This document shows, one piece after another, positions 18,191 to 28,515 of a stretch of DNA of 38,321 nt (position 1 is the stretch's first letter; the number at the start of each line of letters is the position of its first letter). Origin of the DNA: Jiella soli (lineage in GTDB: Bacteria; Pseudomonadota; Alphaproteobacteria; Rhizobiales; Rhizobiaceae); contig NZ_JAJAVB010000048.1 in the NCBI RefSeq assembly GCF_020615385.1, forward strand, positions 172,044-210,364. Reading direction: 5' to 3'. The notes under the pieces were generated by a model. The model did not search any database, was not told the DNA's origin, and was given only the letters and a program-made list of their open reading frames with translations. The position numbers and the translations under genes are program-made.

Positions 18191-18215
18191 GCCAGGATCG
18201 ATCGAGAGCATCCTC

Positions 18216-18917
18216 ATGGCCGACGAGCATCATCCGACCCGCCAGCGCGAAGCCTTCTTCGGGCGCCTCAAGGGGCCGAAGCTGCGGCCGCACCAGGCGG
18301 AGCTAATCGCGGCGCGGCTGCCGGAACTGCGGCTCGACCTCGATCGGCCTGCGCCGGAGGACCTCGCAAGCCTGTTTTCCGCGCCGGTGACGGCGGTGCG
18401 CCTCGAGATCGGCTTCGGCGGCGGCGAGCATCTGCTCCACCGGACCGGCGAGGCGCCGCAGGTCGGCTTCATCGGCGTCGAGCCCTTCGTCAATGGCATG
18501 GCCAAGCTCCTCTCGGCGCAGGAGGATGCGCCCCGGCCCAATCTCCGCCTCTATGACGACGATGCCACCCGGCTCCTCGACTGGCTGCCGGAGGCGAGCC
18601 TGTCCGGCGTCGACCTCCTCTATCCGGATCCCTGGCCGAAGAAGCGGCACTTCAAGCGCCGCTTCGTCAGTCATCGCAATCTCGATCGGCTCGCACGCGT
18701 GATGAGGCCAGGCGCCGCCTTCCGCTTCGCCTCCGACATCGACACCTATGTCGACTGGACGCTGATCCACTGCCGCGACCATCCGGCCTTCGAATGGACC
18801 GCGACGACGGTGGCGGACTGGCACGCGCCCTATGCCGGCTGGCCGGGCACCCGCTACGAGGCGAAGGCGATCCGGGAAGGGCGCCGGCCAGCCTATCTGA
18901 CCTTCCTGCGGGTCTGA
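18216..18917 (+). CDS. trmB: tRNA (guanine-N7)-methyltransferase TrmB
   Basis: TrmB methylates G46 of tRNAs using SAM. The 233-aa product has the SAM-binding motif I as [15 protein letters not shown] (about 64-78), the [13 protein letters not shown] acidic-adenosine segment (about 88-100), and the family hallmark [18 protein letters not shown] (about 135-152). The C-terminal [19 protein letters not shown] is also diagnostic. The ATG at 18216 begins at the conserved N-terminus; in-frame codons upstream lie in metK and the terminator. It follows metK, as is usual in Hyphomicrobiales. Confidence 0.95.
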   Translation: MADEHHPTRQREAFFGRLKGPKLRPHQAELIAARLPELRLDLDRPAPEDLASLFSAPVTAVRLEIGFGGGEHLLHRTGEAPQVGFIGVEPFVNGMAKLLSAQEDAPRPNLRLYDDDATRLLDWLPEASLSGVDLLYPDPWPKKRHFKRRFVSHRNLDRLARVMRPGAAFRFASDIDTYVDWTLIHCRDHPAFEWTATTVADWHAPYAGWPGTRYEAKAIREGRRPAYLTFLRV

Positions 18918-19010
18918 CGAAAGGCGCCGCGGCGAATTCGGCGCGTCTTCCGCCTCCGTGCGGCTTATCGGAGCGTCGACGGCGCGATCGCATTCGATCC
19001 GATGCGCGGC

Positions 19011-19039
19011 TTGAAGAGTCTCGGCCAGGGGTGTATATG
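19011..19039 (+). promoter_or_regulatory. Candidate sigma70-type promoter of the rimP-nusA-infB operon
   Basis: TTGAAG (19011-19016) and TATATG (19034-19039) are separated by exactly 17 bp, close to the vegetative consensus in otherwise GC-rich DNA. A transcript starting about 7 nt downstream would carry a leader of roughly 135 nt before rimP, including the hairpin at 19068-19098. No experimental support is available. Confidence 0.5.
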
Positions 19040-19067
19040 ACAGCGAAATTCTCGCGATGGCATCGAG

Positions 19068-19098
19068 AGAGTGGGTCCTGCCGGTCCCGCTCTTTTTT
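19068..19098 (+). terminator. Terminator-like hairpin in the rimP leader, possible attenuator
   Basis: AGAGTGGG (19068-19075) pairs with CCCGCTCT (19086-19093) over 8 bp with one G-U pair and a 10-nt loop, directly followed by a run of six T (19093-19098). It has intrinsic-terminator form, lies just after the candidate promoter and 82 bp before rimP. It could end transcripts from upstream or attenuate the NusA operon; rimP leader attenuators have been described in bacteria. Confidence 0.6.
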
Positions 19099-19180
19099 GT
19101 TACTGGGGCCTCGCCGATCGGATCAGCCGTCCGGCCGTCGACCCCGCGCCGCTTGCGGGATCCTGGAGAACCGGCCATCG

Positions 19181-19810
19181 ATGGCCGAACCACGAGATTT
19201 CTGGAGCACCGTGTCGGACCGAAACGATCGTATCGTCAAGGAACAGGGCCTGGAGGGCAAGGTCGCCGCTATCGTCGAGCCGGCGATCGAGCAGCTCGGC
19301 TATCGGCTGGTGCGGGTACGCACGTCCGGCCTGAACGGCTTCACGCTGCAGATCATGGCCGAGCGGCCGGACGGAACGATGTCGGTCGAGGACTGCGAGG
19401 CGGTCTCGCGGGGCATTTCGCCGGTGCTCGACGTCGCCGATCCGATCGATAAGGCCTATCACCTCGAGATCTCCTCGCCGGGGATCGATCGGCCGCTGGT
19501 GCGCCGGAGCGACTTCGAAACCTGGGCCGGCTTCCTGATGAAGCTCGAGACGTCCAGGCTGATCGACGAGCGCAAGCGCTATCGGGGCCGCATCGTCGAC
19601 GTGACCGACGCGGGAATCCGCGTCGAGCGCGATCAGGTCGCCTATGGCGAGCCGAGCGCCGTGGAGATTCCCTTCGATGCGATCGGCGAGGCACGCCTGA
19701 TCCTGACCGACGACCTGATCCAGGCCGCACTGAAGGCGGACAAGGCGGCGCGCAAGGCGCGCGGCGAGACGATCGAGGACGACGAGGCGGCCGGACCCGC
19801 CGGCCACTGA
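19181..19810 (+). CDS. rimP: Ribosome maturation factor RimP
   Basis: RimP binds the 30S subunit and assists its maturation around S12. The 209-aa product shows the family blocks [20 protein letters not shown] (about 28-47), [30 protein letters not shown] (about 56-85), and the conserved [14 protein letters not shown] (about 93-106). The C-terminal SH3-like part is followed by an Ala/Lys/acidic tail. The ATG at 19181 is used here; a GTG at 19211, with GGAG four bases upstream, gives a start ([11 protein letters not shown]) that is equally credible. It heads the rimP-nusA-infB operon. Confidence 0.93.
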   Translation: MAEPRDFWSTVSDRNDRIVKEQGLEGKVAAIVEPAIEQLGYRLVRVRTSGLNGFTLQIMAERPDGTMSVEDCEAVSRGISPVLDVADPIDKAYHLEISSPGIDRPLVRRSDFETWAGFLMKLETSRLIDERKRYRGRIVDVTDAGIRVERDQVAYGEPSAVEIPFDAIGEARLILTDDLIQAALKADKAARKARGETIEDDEAAGPAGH

Positions 19811-19927
19811 GGCTGAAGACGGAGGAAGCGCGCGACCGCCTGTGGCGGGACTGCGGCGCGAACGCAAAAATGTGATGGGGCCGCCGCCAAGGAAAGATGC
19901 TGGCGGCCTGAAATCAGGAGAAAGACA

Positions 19928-21550
19928 ATGGCAGTCAGTGCGAACAGGCTGGAGCTTCTGCAGATCGCGGATGCCGTCGCGCGCGAAAAGTCGATCGATC
20001 GCGAGATCGTCATCGGCGCCATGGCCGACGCCATTCAGAAGGCGGCGCGCAGCCGCTATGGCCAGGAGACCAACATCCGGGTCGACATCAACCAGAAGAC
20101 CGGCGAGATGAAGCTGCAGCGGCTGCTCGAAGTGGTCGAGGATGTCGAGAACCCGAACACCCAGATCTATCTGGAACTCGCCCGCGACAAGAATCCCGAC
20201 GCAGAGCCCGGCGACTTCATCGCCGAGCAGCTGCCGCCGATGGATTTCGGCCGTATCGCCGCCCAGTCCGCCAAGCAGGTCATCGTGCAGAAGGTCCGCG
20301 AGGCCGAGCGCGACCGCCAGTATGACGAGTTCAAGGACCGCGTCGGCGAGATCGTCAACGGTACCGTCAAGCGCGTCGAATACGGCAACGTCATCGTCGA
20401 CCTCGGCCGCGGCGAGGGCATCATCCGGCGCGACGAGCAGATCCCGCGCGAGGCGTTTCGCTACGGCGATCGCGTGCGCGCCTTCGTCTACGACGTCAGG
20501 CGCGAACAGCGCGGCCCGCAGATCTTCCTGTCGCGCACCCATCCGCAGTTCATGGCGAAGCTCTTCACCATGGAAGTGCCGGAGATCTACGACGGCATCA
20601 TCACCATCAAGGCGGTTGCCCGCGATCCCGGGTCGAGGGCCAAGATTGCCGTGGTCTCCTCCGATTCCTCGGTCGATCCGGTCGGCGCCTGCGTCGGCAT
20701 GCGCGGCTCGCGCGTGCAGGCGGTCGTCGGCGAGTTGCAGGGCGAGAAGATCGACATCATTCCCTGGTCGCCGGACGCTGCGGCCTTCCTCGTCAATGCG
20801 CTGCAGCCGGCGGAAGTCGCCAAGGTCGTGCTCGACGAGGACGCCGAGCGTATTGAAGTCGTCGTCCCCGATGACCAATTGTCGCTTGCGATCGGTCGGC
20901 GCGGCCAGAACGTGCGTCTCGCCTCGCAGCTGACCGGCTGGGATATCGACATTCTCACCGAGCAGGAGGAATCGGAGCGCCGGCAGAAGGAATTCGTCGA
21001 GCGTTCGGAAACCTTCATGGAAGCGCTGAACGTCGACGAGATGGTTGGCCAGCTGCTCGCCTCCGAGGGCTTCACGTCGGTGGAGGAAGTGGCCTATGTC
21101 GATCAGGACGAGGTGGCCTCGATCGAGGGCTTCGACGACGACACGGCCTCGGAGATCCAGGAGCGGGCCCGCGAATATCTCGATCGGATCGAGGCCGAGC
21201 ACGAGGCCAAGCGCGTGGAACTCGGCGTTGCCGACGAGCTCAAGGAGATCGCCGGCCTGACGACGCCGATGCTGGTCGCGCTCGGCGAGGACGGCATCAA
21301 GAGCCTCGACGACTTCGCCGGCTGTGCCGCCGACGACCTCGTGGGCTGGACCGAGCGCAAGGACGGAGAAACCAAGCGGTTTGCCGGCGCGCTCTCGAAT
21401 TTCGACGTCTCGCGTACGGATGCCGAGCAGATGATCATCGCCGCGCGTCTGAAGGCGGGCTGGATCACGGAGGCCGATCTCGCCGGTCCTGAAGAAATCG
21501 GCGAGGACGAAGATCAGGACGCGGCGGCGGAAGCCGAGGCGGCGGTCTGA
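19928..21550 (+). CDS. nusA: Transcription termination/antitermination factor NusA
   Basis: NusA binds RNA polymerase and nascent RNA and modulates pausing, termination and antitermination. The 540-aa product has an N-terminal polymerase-binding domain (about 1-125), an S1 domain starting near [24 protein letters not shown] (about 138-160), two KH domains with [21 protein letters not shown] (about 252-272) and [16 protein letters not shown] (about 319-334), and C-terminal helix-hairpin-helix acidic repeats, ending in a Glu/Ala-rich tail. AGGAG at 19916-19920 sits 7 nt before the ATG, a strong ribosome binding site. It lies 117 bp after rimP. Confidence 0.97.
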   Translation: MAVSANRLELLQIADAVAREKSIDREIVIGAMADAIQKAARSRYGQETNIRVDINQKTGEMKLQRLLEVVEDVENPNTQIYLELARDKNPDAEPGDFIAEQLPPMDFGRIAAQSAKQVIVQKVREAERDRQYDEFKDRVGEIVNGTVKRVEYGNVIVDLGRGEGIIRRDEQIPREAFRYGDRVRAFVYDVRREQRGPQIFLSRTHPQFMAKLFTMEVPEIYDGIITIKAVARDPGSRAKIAVVSSDSSVDPVGACVGMRGSRVQAVVGELQGEKIDIIPWSPDAAAFLVNALQPAEVAKVVLDEDAERIEVVVPDDQLSLAIGRRGQNVRLASQLTGWDIDILTEQEESERRQKEFVERSETFMEALNVDEMVGQLLASEGFTSVEEVAYVDQDEVASIEGFDDDTASEIQERAREYLDRIEAEHEAKRVELGVADELKEIAGLTTPMLVALGEDGIKSLDDFAGCAADDLVGWTERKDGETKRFAGALSNFDVSRTDAEQMIIAARLKAGWITEADLAGPEEIGEDEDQDAAAEAEAAV

Positions 21551-21579
21551 GGGACAGGCCCATCGAACGGACGGCCGGG

Positions 21580-22281
21580 ATGACGGGCGAGGAGACGGGC
21601 GAAGCGCTGCGGGTGGATCCCGGCGAGGCAGGCGGCAAGGACGACGGGGAAAGCCGGTTGAACGAGCGCACCTGCATCGTCACGCGTACGACCCAGTCGG
21701 CGGAGGATCTCCTGAGATTCGTCCGCAGCCCCGACGGCGACGTCGTGCCCGATTTGCGCCGCCGGCTTCCGGGCCGGGGCGCGCACGTCGCCTTCGACCG
21801 CCGGGCGGTGGATGAGGCGGCGCGGCGCAAGCTGTTCGCGCGGGCCTTCCGCGCGGAGACGAAGGTGCCGGCGGATCTCGGCGAGCGCGTCGATGCGCTG
21901 CTGGTGAAGTTGGCCTGCGGGTCGCTGGGCTTTGCCAAGAAGGCGGGGCAACTGGTGACCGGCGCCGAGAAGGTGTCGACCGCCGTGCGCTCCGGCCGTG
22001 CGGTTCTGGTGGTTCATGCGGTGGATGCCGCGCCGGATGGAATTCGCAAGCTCGATGCCGCGCGGCTTGCCGCTGCGGCAGGGATTGTAGAGAAGATGGT
22101 GCCGGCACTCCGCCTTATCCAATCCGACGAATTGGGTTTGGCGTTGGGTGGGGTGAATGTGATACATGCAGCCATCCTTGCCGGTGATGCAGGCTCGGCT
22201 GCTCGAAAGCGCTTGGAAGCGCTGGCGAAATACCGGGGCTTATGCCCCGATATGGCCGATGGCGACGCCCTTTTGGGGTGA
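21580..22281 (+). CDS. YlxR (DUF448) and L7Ae-like RNA-binding fusion protein
   Basis: A 233-aa two-domain protein. The YlxR domain (about 29-100) starts NERTCIVTRTTQSAEDLLRFV and contains the LPGRGAHVAFDRRAVDEA block. The second half (about 108-215) resembles the L7Ae/L30e/S12e RNA-binding fold: KLACGSLGFAKKAGQLVTGAEKV, RSGRAVLVVHAVDAA, and LGGVNVIHAAILAG. In many bacteria these are separate genes ylxR and ylxQ between nusA and infB; a fused form is what I recall for alphaproteobacteria. Its function in RNA binding is inferred from the folds. The ATG at 21580 lies 29 bp after nusA. Confidence 0.9.
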   Translation: MTGEETGEALRVDPGEAGGKDDGESRLNERTCIVTRTTQSAEDLLRFVRSPDGDVVPDLRRRLPGRGAHVAFDRRAVDEAARRKLFARAFRAETKVPADLGERVDALLVKLACGSLGFAKKAGQLVTGAEKVSTAVRSGRAVLVVHAVDAAPDGIRKLDAARLAAAAGIVEKMVPALRLIQSDELGLALGGVNVIHAAILAGDAGSAARKRLEALAKYRGLCPDMADGDALLG

Positions 22282-22389
22282 ACCGACGGCCGGACTGAGA
22301 CTGTAATCGACACGGGAGCGCCTTCCGAGCGACGCTCCAGGCAAGATGAAGGGTGCGGGATCGATCCCGCGCAGGAAGCGGAAGCGTAG

Positions 22390-25300
22390 ATGAGCGATAC
22401 CAAGTCCGGCGACGACAAGACGCTGAGCGTGAGCACGAAGAAGACCCTGACCTTGAAGCGTGGCGGCGTCGAGCAGTCCACGGTTCGGCAGAACTTCAGC
22501 CACGGGCGCACGAAGAATGTCGTGGTCGAGACCAAGAAGCGGCGGATCCACAAGCCCGACGAGCCGGCAGCCCCGGCGGTCGCGGCGGGTCTGAAGCCGC
22601 GCCCGGCGCAGGCTCAGCCGCAGCAGCCGCAGCAGCCGGCCTCGTCCGCTGCGCCGGCGAAGCCGCATGTCGCGCCGCCGATGCCGCCGCAGACGAGCGG
22701 TGGTCGCCCCCCTCAGATCCAGATCGGTCCGAAGCCGGGACAGCAGTCCGCGGCAGCGACTGCGCCCGAGCCTCGGGACGGGACGGCGCCGGAAGCACAG
22801 GCCGCGACGCCGCAGCCGGAGGCCAAGGCGCCGGAAGCCGCGCCGGCTCCCGAGGCTCCTGCCGCCGCGCCGGCTCCGCAGCCGGCCGCCGAGGCACCGG
22901 AAGCGCCTGCCGCCCAGGCGCCGGTCGAAGCGCCTGCTGCCGCCGAACCCGTAGCGGCGAAGCCGCAGGCCGAAGCTCCGGCCGCTGCCGCCCAGCCGAC
23001 GCCGCCGGAGGCGCGCCAGACTGTGGCCCCCCGGGCCGAGGCTCGTGTCGACCGTGCGCCGACGCCCACGCAGGCCGCCGGCAACCGCCCGGCCCAGACC
23101 GGACGCACCGATTCGGGCCCGCAGAATCGCGGCCGTCCCGGCGGTCCCGGGCAGTCGTCCGGGCGCCCGGGCGGTAATCAGGGTCAGCAGGCGGGACGCC
23201 AGGGCCAATCCGGCAACCGTCCCGGCGGCCGCGACGATCGTCGCGGTCCGCAGCAGACCGGCAACAACAATGCCGGCGGACGCCAGCCCCGCGGCGCGGT
23301 TCTGAGCGATCTGTCTTCCCGTGAGATGGACGCGCGCCGCCGCGCGCTCGAGATCGCCAAGCAGCGCGAGGTCGAGGCCCGGCGGCTCTTCCAGGAGGAA
23401 GAAGCCCGCCGGATCGCGGACGACGAACGCCGTCGTGCAGAGCGCGAGGAATCCGAGCGTCGTCAGGCCGAGGAGCAGGCGCGTCTCGAGGCCGAGCAGG
23501 CCGCCAAGCGCAAGGCCGAGGCGGACGCGGAGCGTCGTGCCAAGACGGCGCCCGGGCAGAAGGCTGTTCCGGCCGCTCCCGCATCGCCGGCCGATGCCGA
23601 GGCCGCAGCGGCCAAGGCGCCCCGGGTCGATTCCCGCCGCCGCGGTGTCGACGACGAGGAGAGCGGTCGCGCCCGTCCGGGCAGCCCGCGCCGTCCCAGC
23701 AAGGCGACGCCGGAGGCCGCCAAGCCGGCCCGTCCGGATCGCGACGACGGACGTCGCCGCGGCAAGCTGACGCTCGACAAGGCCTTGTCGGGCGACGAGG
23801 GCGCGCGCGGTCGCTCGCTCTCCTCGATCCGCCGCCGGCAGGAAAAATTCAAGCGCTCGCAGCAGAACCAGCCGCGAGAGAAGATTGCACGCGAAGTGAT
23901 TATTCCAGAGACGATCAGCATCCAGGAACTTGCCAACCGCATGTCGGAGCGTTCCGTCGACGTCATCAAGTACCTGATGCAGCAGGGCCAGATGATGAAG
24001 CCGGGCGACATCATCGAGCCTGATCTCGCCGAGCTCATCGCGGCGGAATTCGGCCATACTGTGCGCCGTGTCGCGGAATCCGACGTCGAGGAAGGCATCT
24101 TCAACGTCCAGGACAAGGCGGAGAACCTGGTTTCGCGACCGCCGGTCGTGACCATCATGGGCCATGTCGACCACGGCAAGACCTCGCTGCTCGACGCGAT
24201 CCGCAAGACCCACGTCGTCTCCGGCGAGGCCGGCGGCATCACGCAGCATATCGGCGCCTATCAGGTCGAGCAGGACGGGCAGAAGATCTCGTTCATCGAC
24301 ACGCCGGGCCATGCCGCCTTCACGGCGATGCGAGCGAGAGGCGCGCAGGCGACCGACATTGCGATCCTCGTGGTCGCCGCCGACGACAGCGTCATGCCGC
24401 AGACGATCGAGTCCATCAATCACGCCAAGGCGGCAGGTGTCCCGATCATCGTGGCGATCAACAAGATCGACAAGCCGGGCGCCGACGCTAACAAGGTCCG
24501 CAGCGCGCTCCTGCAGCACGAGGTGTTCGTCGAATCCATGGGCGGCGAAGTCCTCGACGTCGAGGTCTCGGCGCTGAAGGGAACGGGTCTCGACAAGCTG
24601 CTCGAGGCGATCCTGCTGCAGTCCGAGGTCCTCGACCTCAAGGCCGATCCGGCGCGGACCGCGGAAGGCGTCGTCATCGAGGCGCAGCTCGACAAGGGCC
24701 GCGGCCCGGTCGCGACCGTCCTCGTCCAGACCGGCACCTTGAAGATCGGCGACATCGTCGTCGCCGGCGACGAGTGGGGCCGGGTGCGTGCGCTGGTCAA
24801 CGACAAGGGCGCGCAGCTGAAGGAGGCCCCGCCGTCGATGCCGGTCGAAGTGCTCGGCATGCAGGGAACCCCGCATGCCGGCGACCGCTTCGCCGTCGTC
24901 GAGAACGAGGCCAAGGCCCGCGAGATCTCCGAGTACCGCCAGCGTGTCGCCCGCGAGAAGCAGGTGGCGAAGTCTGCCGGCCAGCGCGGCTCGCTCGAGC
25001 AGATGATGTCGCAGCTGCAGGATACCGGGCTGAAGCAGTTCCCGCTCCTGATCAAGGGCGACGTGCAGGGCTCGATCGAGGCGATCGACGGGGCGCTGGA
25101 CGCGCTCGGCACCGACGAGGTGCGTGCCAACATCGTCCATTCGGGCGCCGGCGCGATCACCGAGTCCGACGTTTCGCTCGCCGCGGCGTCCAACGCCGCG
25201 ATCATCGGCTTCAACGTCCGCGCCAACAAGCAGGCACGCGACGCGGCCGAGCGCGAGGGCATCGAGATCCGCTACTACAACATCATCTACGACCTCGTGG

Positions 25301-25644
25301 ATGACGTGAAGGACGCGATGTCGGGCCTGCTCTCGCCGGAGCGCCGCGAGACCTTCCTCGGCAATGCCGAGATCCGCGAGGTCTTCAACATCACCAAGGT
25401 CGGCAAGGTCGCCGGCTGCCTGGTCACCGAGGGCGAGGTCGAGCGCGGCGCGGGCGTGCGCCTCATCCGCGACAACGTCGTCATCCACGAAGGTACGCTC
25501 AAGACGCTCAAGCGCTTCAAGGACGAAGTGCAGAAGGTGGTCAGCGGCCAGGAATGCGGCATGGCCTTCGAGCGCTACGAGGACATCCGCCAGGGCGACG
25601 TCATCGAGTGCTTCCGCGTCGAACACGTGGCGCGCACGCTCTAA
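22390..25644 (+). CDS. infB: Translation initiation factor IF-2
   Basis: IF-2 is the GTPase that places initiator tRNA on the 30S subunit. The 1084-aa product starts with a basic IF2_assoc-like segment ([19 protein letters not shown]), followed by a long Pro/Ala/Gln/Gly-rich linker (about 55-305), an Arg/Glu-rich coiled-coil-like helix (about 312-385), and the IF2_N domain (about 500-560). The G domain has [12 protein letters not shown] (about 591-602), [16 protein letters not shown] (about 637-652), and [10 protein letters not shown] (about 690-699), so all nucleotide-binding motifs are intact. Domains II-IV follow to the C-terminus. It is much longer than the E. coli protein because of the linker, which is normal for this order. 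Confidence 0.97.
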   Translation: MSDTKSGDDKTLSVSTKKTLTLKRGGVEQSTVRQNFSHGRTKNVVVETKKRRIHKPDEPAAPAVAAGLKPRPAQAQPQQPQQPASSAAPAKPHVAPPMPPQTSGGRPPQIQIGPKPGQQSAAATAPEPRDGTAPEAQAATPQPEAKAPEAAPAPEAPAAAPAPQPAAEAPEAPAAQAPVEAPAAAEPVAAKPQAEAPAAAAQPTPPEARQTVAPRAEARVDRAPTPTQAAGNRPAQTGRTDSGPQNRGRPGGPGQSSGRPGGNQGQQAGRQGQSGNRPGGRDDRRGPQQTGNNNAGGRQPRGAVLSDLSSREMDARRRALEIAKQREVEARRLFQEEEARRIADDERRRAEREESERRQAEEQARLEAEQAAKRKAEADAERRAKTAPGQKAVPAAPASPADAEAAAAKAPRVDSRRRGVDDEESGRARPGSPRRPSKATPEAAKPARPDRDDGRRRGKLTLDKALSGDEGARGRSLSSIRRRQEKFKRSQQNQPREKIAREVIIPETISIQELANRMSERSVDVIKYLMQQGQMMKPGDIIEPDLAELIAAEFGHTVRRVAESDVEEGIFNVQDKAENLVSRPPVVTIMGHVDHGKTSLLDAIRKTHVVSGEAGGITQHIGAYQVEQDGQKISFIDTPGHAAFTAMRARGAQATDIAILVVAADDSVMPQTIESINHAKAAGVPIIVAINKIDKPGADANKVRSALLQHEVFVESMGGEVLDVEVSALKGTGLDKLLEAILLQSEVLDLKADPARTAEGVVIEAQLDKGRGPVATVLVQTGTLKIGDIVVAGDEWGRVRALVNDKGAQLKEAPPSMPVEVLGMQGTPHAGDRFAVVENEAKAREISEYRQRVAREKQVAKSAGQRGSLEQMMSQLQDTGLKQFPLLIKGDVQGSIEAIDGALDALGTDEVRANIVHSGAGAITESDVSLAAASNAAIIGFNVRANKQARDAAEREGIEIRYYNIIYDLVDDVKDAMSGLLSPERRETFLGNAEIREVFNITKVGKVAGCLVTEGEVERGAGVRLIRDNVVIHEGTLKTLKRFKDEVQKVVSGQECGMAFERYEDIRQGDVIECFRVEHVARTL

Positions 25645-25649
25645 GACAC

Positions 25650-25680
25650 GAGGCGGCGGACCGATCCGGTCGGCCGCCTC
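25650..25680 (+). other. Stem-loop between infB and rbfA
   Basis: GAGGCGGC-G-GACC (25650-25662) pairs with GGTC-G-GCCGCCTC (25668-25680): 8 plus 4 bp with one internal G-G mismatch and a 5-nt loop. It starts 5 bp after the infB stop. There is no T tract, so it is not a standard intrinsic terminator; it could stabilise the infB 3' end or mark a processing site in the operon transcript. Confidence 0.5.
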
Positions 25681-25847
25681 TCGCACGGCGTCATCTGTTG
25701 CGGCGATGGAGCCTGCCGGTCGGCGGGCCCCGAGGCGCCGGATGGTCGGCACCGGGCTCCCGCGCCGTCAGGGACGGTCGGCGCCCGATATGTGACCGGA
25801 TGCGGCCGGAGCGTCCGCACGTCACCAGCGGATAGGATCCGAAAATC

Positions 25848-26291
25848 ATGGCCAAACACGCGAAGGGTCCTTCGCAGCGAATGCTGTCGGTGGGCGAGAA
25901 GGTCCGTCACGCGTTGACGGAGATCTTCCAGCGCGGCGAGATCACCGATCCGCTGCTCGAAAAGGCGGTCGTCTCGGTCTCGGAAGTGCGCATGTCGCCC
26001 GACCTGAAGATCGCGACGGCCTATGTCACCGTGCTCGGCCAGGACGAGACGGAGCCTTTCGTCAAGGCGCTGAACCAGAACGCCCGCTTCATCCGCGGTC
26101 GGCTGACGCCGGCTTTGCGGCAGATGAAATACATGCCGGAGGTTCGGTTCCGAACCGACACCTCCTTCGACAATTTCGCGCGGATCGACGCGCTCCTGAA
26201 GTCGCCCGAGGTCCAGCGCGATCTCGATAGCGACGGCGAGCAGGACGCGGCGCCGAAGGCGACACCGGAACGAGACGGAGACGACGACTGA
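25848..26291 (+). CDS. rbfA: Ribosome-binding factor A
   Basis: RbfA binds the free 30S subunit and assists 16S 5' end maturation, mainly important in the cold. The 147-aa product has the KH-like RbfA fold: [22 protein letters not shown] (about 9-30), [21 protein letters not shown] (about 45-65), and the C-terminal [24 protein letters not shown] (about 93-116), with a charged tail. A 203-bp gap with a stem-loop separates it from infB. AGGA lies 10 nt before the start. Its stop shares one base with the truB ATG (TGATG). Confidence 0.95.
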   Translation: MAKHAKGPSQRMLSVGEKVRHALTEIFQRGEITDPLLEKAVVSVSEVRMSPDLKIATAYVTVLGQDETEPFVKALNQNARFIRGRLTPALRQMKYMPEVRFRTDTSFDNFARIDALLKSPEVQRDLDSDGEQDAAPKATPERDGDDD

Positions 26292-27277
26292 TGGCGCGGC
26301 GCGGCAAGAAGCCGAAGGGGCGGCCGATCAACGGCTGGATCATCCTGGACAAGCCGAGGGGCATGGGCTCGACCGATGCGGTCGGCCGGCTGAAATGGCT
26401 CTACTTCGCGCAGAAGGCCGGCCATGCCGGCACGCTCGATCCGCTCGCCTCCGGCATGCTGCCGATCGCGCTCGGCGATGCCACGAAGACCGTTCCTTTC
26501 GTCATGGACGGGCGCAAGACCTATCGCTTCGCCGTGCGCTGGGGCGCCGAGACGACGACCGACGATCTGGAAGGGCCGGTGGTGCGCTCGTCCGACGCCC
26601 GGCCGGGAGAAGACGAGATCCGGGCGCTCATCCCGGACTATCTCGGCGAGATCAGCCAGGTGCCGCCCACCTTCTCGGCGATCAAGATCGCCGGCGAGCG
26701 CGCCTATGACCTTGCCCGCGAGGGCGAGACGGTCGAGATCGCCGCGCGCACCGTCACCGTCCACCGGCTGGAGATCGTCGACATGCCGGACGCCGACACG
26801 ACGGTCTTCGAGGCCGAATGCGGCAAGGGCACCTATGTCCGCTCGATCGCCCGCGACATGGGGCGCGAGCTCGGCTGCTACGGCCATGTCGCCGACCTCC
26901 GGCGGATCGCGGTCGGCGCCTTCGGCGAGGACGATCTCGTACCGCTGGACGAACTGGAGGCCGCCGCCGAAGAGGGTCTGGAGCAGCTGGACGCCGAGGC
27001 GATCGAGGCCGGCGCGCGGCCGCGCGTCGTCGACTTCCGCCCGCTCGACGAGTACATCGTCAGCCCGGAGGCGGCGCTCGCCGACCTCTACGAGGTGACG
27101 CTGACCGACGAGCAGGCGGGCCGGGTCCTGTCGGGCAACGAGGTCCTCTTGCGGGGCCGCGACGCGCCGGTATTCTGCGACGAGGCCTATGCCACCGGCC
27201 ATGGCCGGCTGATCGCGCTCGGCGCGATCGAGCAGGGCTCGTTCAAGCCCAAGCGCGTCTTCGGCGGCCGGGGCTGA
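26291..27277 (+). CDS. truB: tRNA pseudouridine(55) synthase TruB
   Basis: TruB makes pseudouridine-55 in the T loop of most tRNAs. The 328-aa product has [21 protein letters not shown] near the N-terminus (about 16-36), the catalytic aspartate in [22 protein letters not shown] (D50), the conserved [15 protein letters not shown] (about 78-92), and [20 protein letters not shown] (about 176-195). A long C-terminal region carries the TruB_C part. The ATG overlaps the rbfA stop by one base. In most Hyphomicrobiales rpsO and pnp follow; here the next gene is corA. Confidence 0.96.
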   Translation: MARRGKKPKGRPINGWIILDKPRGMGSTDAVGRLKWLYFAQKAGHAGTLDPLASGMLPIALGDATKTVPFVMDGRKTYRFAVRWGAETTTDDLEGPVVRSSDARPGEDEIRALIPDYLGEISQVPPTFSAIKIAGERAYDLAREGETVEIAARTVTVHRLEIVDMPDADTTVFEAECGKGTYVRSIARDMGRELGCYGHVADLRRIAVGAFGEDDLVPLDELEAAAEEGLEQLDAEAIEAGARPRVVDFRPLDEYIVSPEAALADLYEVTLTDEQAGRVLSGNEVLLRGRDAPVFCDEAYATGHGRLIALGAIEQGSFKPKRVFGGRG

Positions 27278-27420
27278 GACGCGCGCCGCGCTTCCCCCTT
27301 GCGACCTCAAGTCTCAATCCTTGCCCGCCGGTCTTCCGAAACCGGCCTTGCGCCTTATGACCCCTTAGGCGTTCCCGTCACGGGAGCGCGGGACGAGGAA
27401 AGCGAGAGGCGCAAGCGGTA

Positions 27421-28515
27421 ATGGCGAGACTCCCGGGGCTCACACGGAAGCGGTCGAAGCGCCGGGACAAGGTCAAGCGCTCGGCCATCGGCGCCCCGCC
27501 CGGGCAATTGGTGGCCGATCCCGACGCCTCCGTGACGCGTCTCACCGCCTTCGGAATCGGCGACGGGGAGACGAAGCGGCTCGAGGGCTGCACGCTCGAC
27601 GAGGCGCTCGCGCTCCGCGGATCCTGCCAGAAGCTCTGGCTCGACTGCACCGGCCTTGCCGACATCTCGCTGATCCGCCGGCTTGGCGACGCCTTCGGCC
27701 TTCACCCGCTGGCGCTGGAAGACGTCGTCAACACCGACCAGCGGCCGAAATGCGAGGTTTTCGCAGACCTAGCCTTCGTGGTCATGCGCATGCTCAATCC
27801 CGACGGGGATTCCGAGCAGATCTCGCTGTTCTTCGGCGAAGGCTTCGTCCTCACCTTCCAGGAGCGGCCGGGCGACAGCTTCGAACCGGTGCGCGCGCGC
27901 ATCGCCAAGGGCGCGCCGCGCATTCTCGCCGGCCAGGCCGACTACCTCGCCTATGCGCTGATCGACGCCGTCGTCGACGGCTATTTTCCCGTCGTCGACG
28001 CCCAGACCGGCCGGCTGGAGGCGCTGGAGGACGAGATCTTCGACGATGTCGACGCCGTCCAGGTGCCCGAGCTCCATGCCATGCGCCGCGACATGCTGCA
28101 GCTGAAGCGCTGGCTGCGCCCGACGCGCGACGCGCTCGGCGTCATCCTGCGGATCGACCGGCCGTTCCTGCGCGAGGAGACCAAGACCTTCTTCGCCGAT
28201 ATCCAGGACCATGCCGACCAGCTGATCGATCTCAACGAGACCGACCGGGACACCGCCTCGGGCCTGATCGATCTTCACATGACGCTGTCGGCTGCCCGCA
28301 CCAACGAGGTGATCAACCTCCTGACGATCATCTCGACGATCTTCATTCCCCTCGGCTTCCTCGCCGGGCTCTGGGGGATGAACTTCAATCCCGAGATCTC
28401 GGAGTGGAACATGCCGCTGACACAGTCCCCCTATGGCTATCCGGTCGCGCTCGCCGTCATGACCGGGATTGCTCTTGGTTTGCTGGCTTACTTCAAACGA
28501 AAGCGTTGGATATGA
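27421..28515 (+). CDS. corA: CorA-family magnesium/cobalt (or zinc) transporter
   Basis: A 364-aa 2-TM-GxN channel-type metal transporter. The basic N-terminal leader (about 1-25) precedes the cytoplasmic alpha/beta domain with HPLALEDVVNTDQRPKCEVF (about 98-117). A long helical stalk leads to TM1 (about 297-318), which ends in the signature LWGMNF (G-M-N about 319-321). TM2 (about 340-357) is followed by the basic KRKRWI tail. CorA and ZntB members cannot be separated by eye, so the metal is not fixed. The stop overlaps the next gene by 4 nt (ATGA). Confidence 0.9.
   Translation: MARLPGLTRKRSKRRDKVKRSAIGAPPGQLVADPDASVTRLTAFGIGDGETKRLEGCTLDEALALRGSCQKLWLDCTGLADISLIRRLGDAFGLHPLALEDVVNTDQRPKCEVFADLAFVVMRMLNPDGDSEQISLFFGEGFVLTFQERPGDSFEPVRARIAKGAPRILAGQADYLAYALIDAVVDGYFPVVDAQTGRLEALEDEIFDDVDAVQVPELHAMRRDMLQLKRWLRPTRDALGVILRIDRPFLREETKTFFADIQDHADQLIDLNETDRDTASGLIDLHMTLSAARTNEVINLLTIISTIFIPLGFLAGLWGMNFNPEISEWNMPLTQSPYGYPVALAVMTGIALGLLAYFKRKRWI

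Noticed and set aside
22560-23310. Short-period repetition that could be mistaken for a repeat array.
   Set aside because: It is the in-frame Pro/Ala/Gln linker of IF-2, without regular spacers or identical repeats.
22240-25752. Minus-strand open frame of about 1170 codons antisense to infB.
   Set aside because: Its repetitive Arg/Gly/Leu composition mirrors the infB linker and G domain codons; IF-2 motifs are fully intact on the plus strand.
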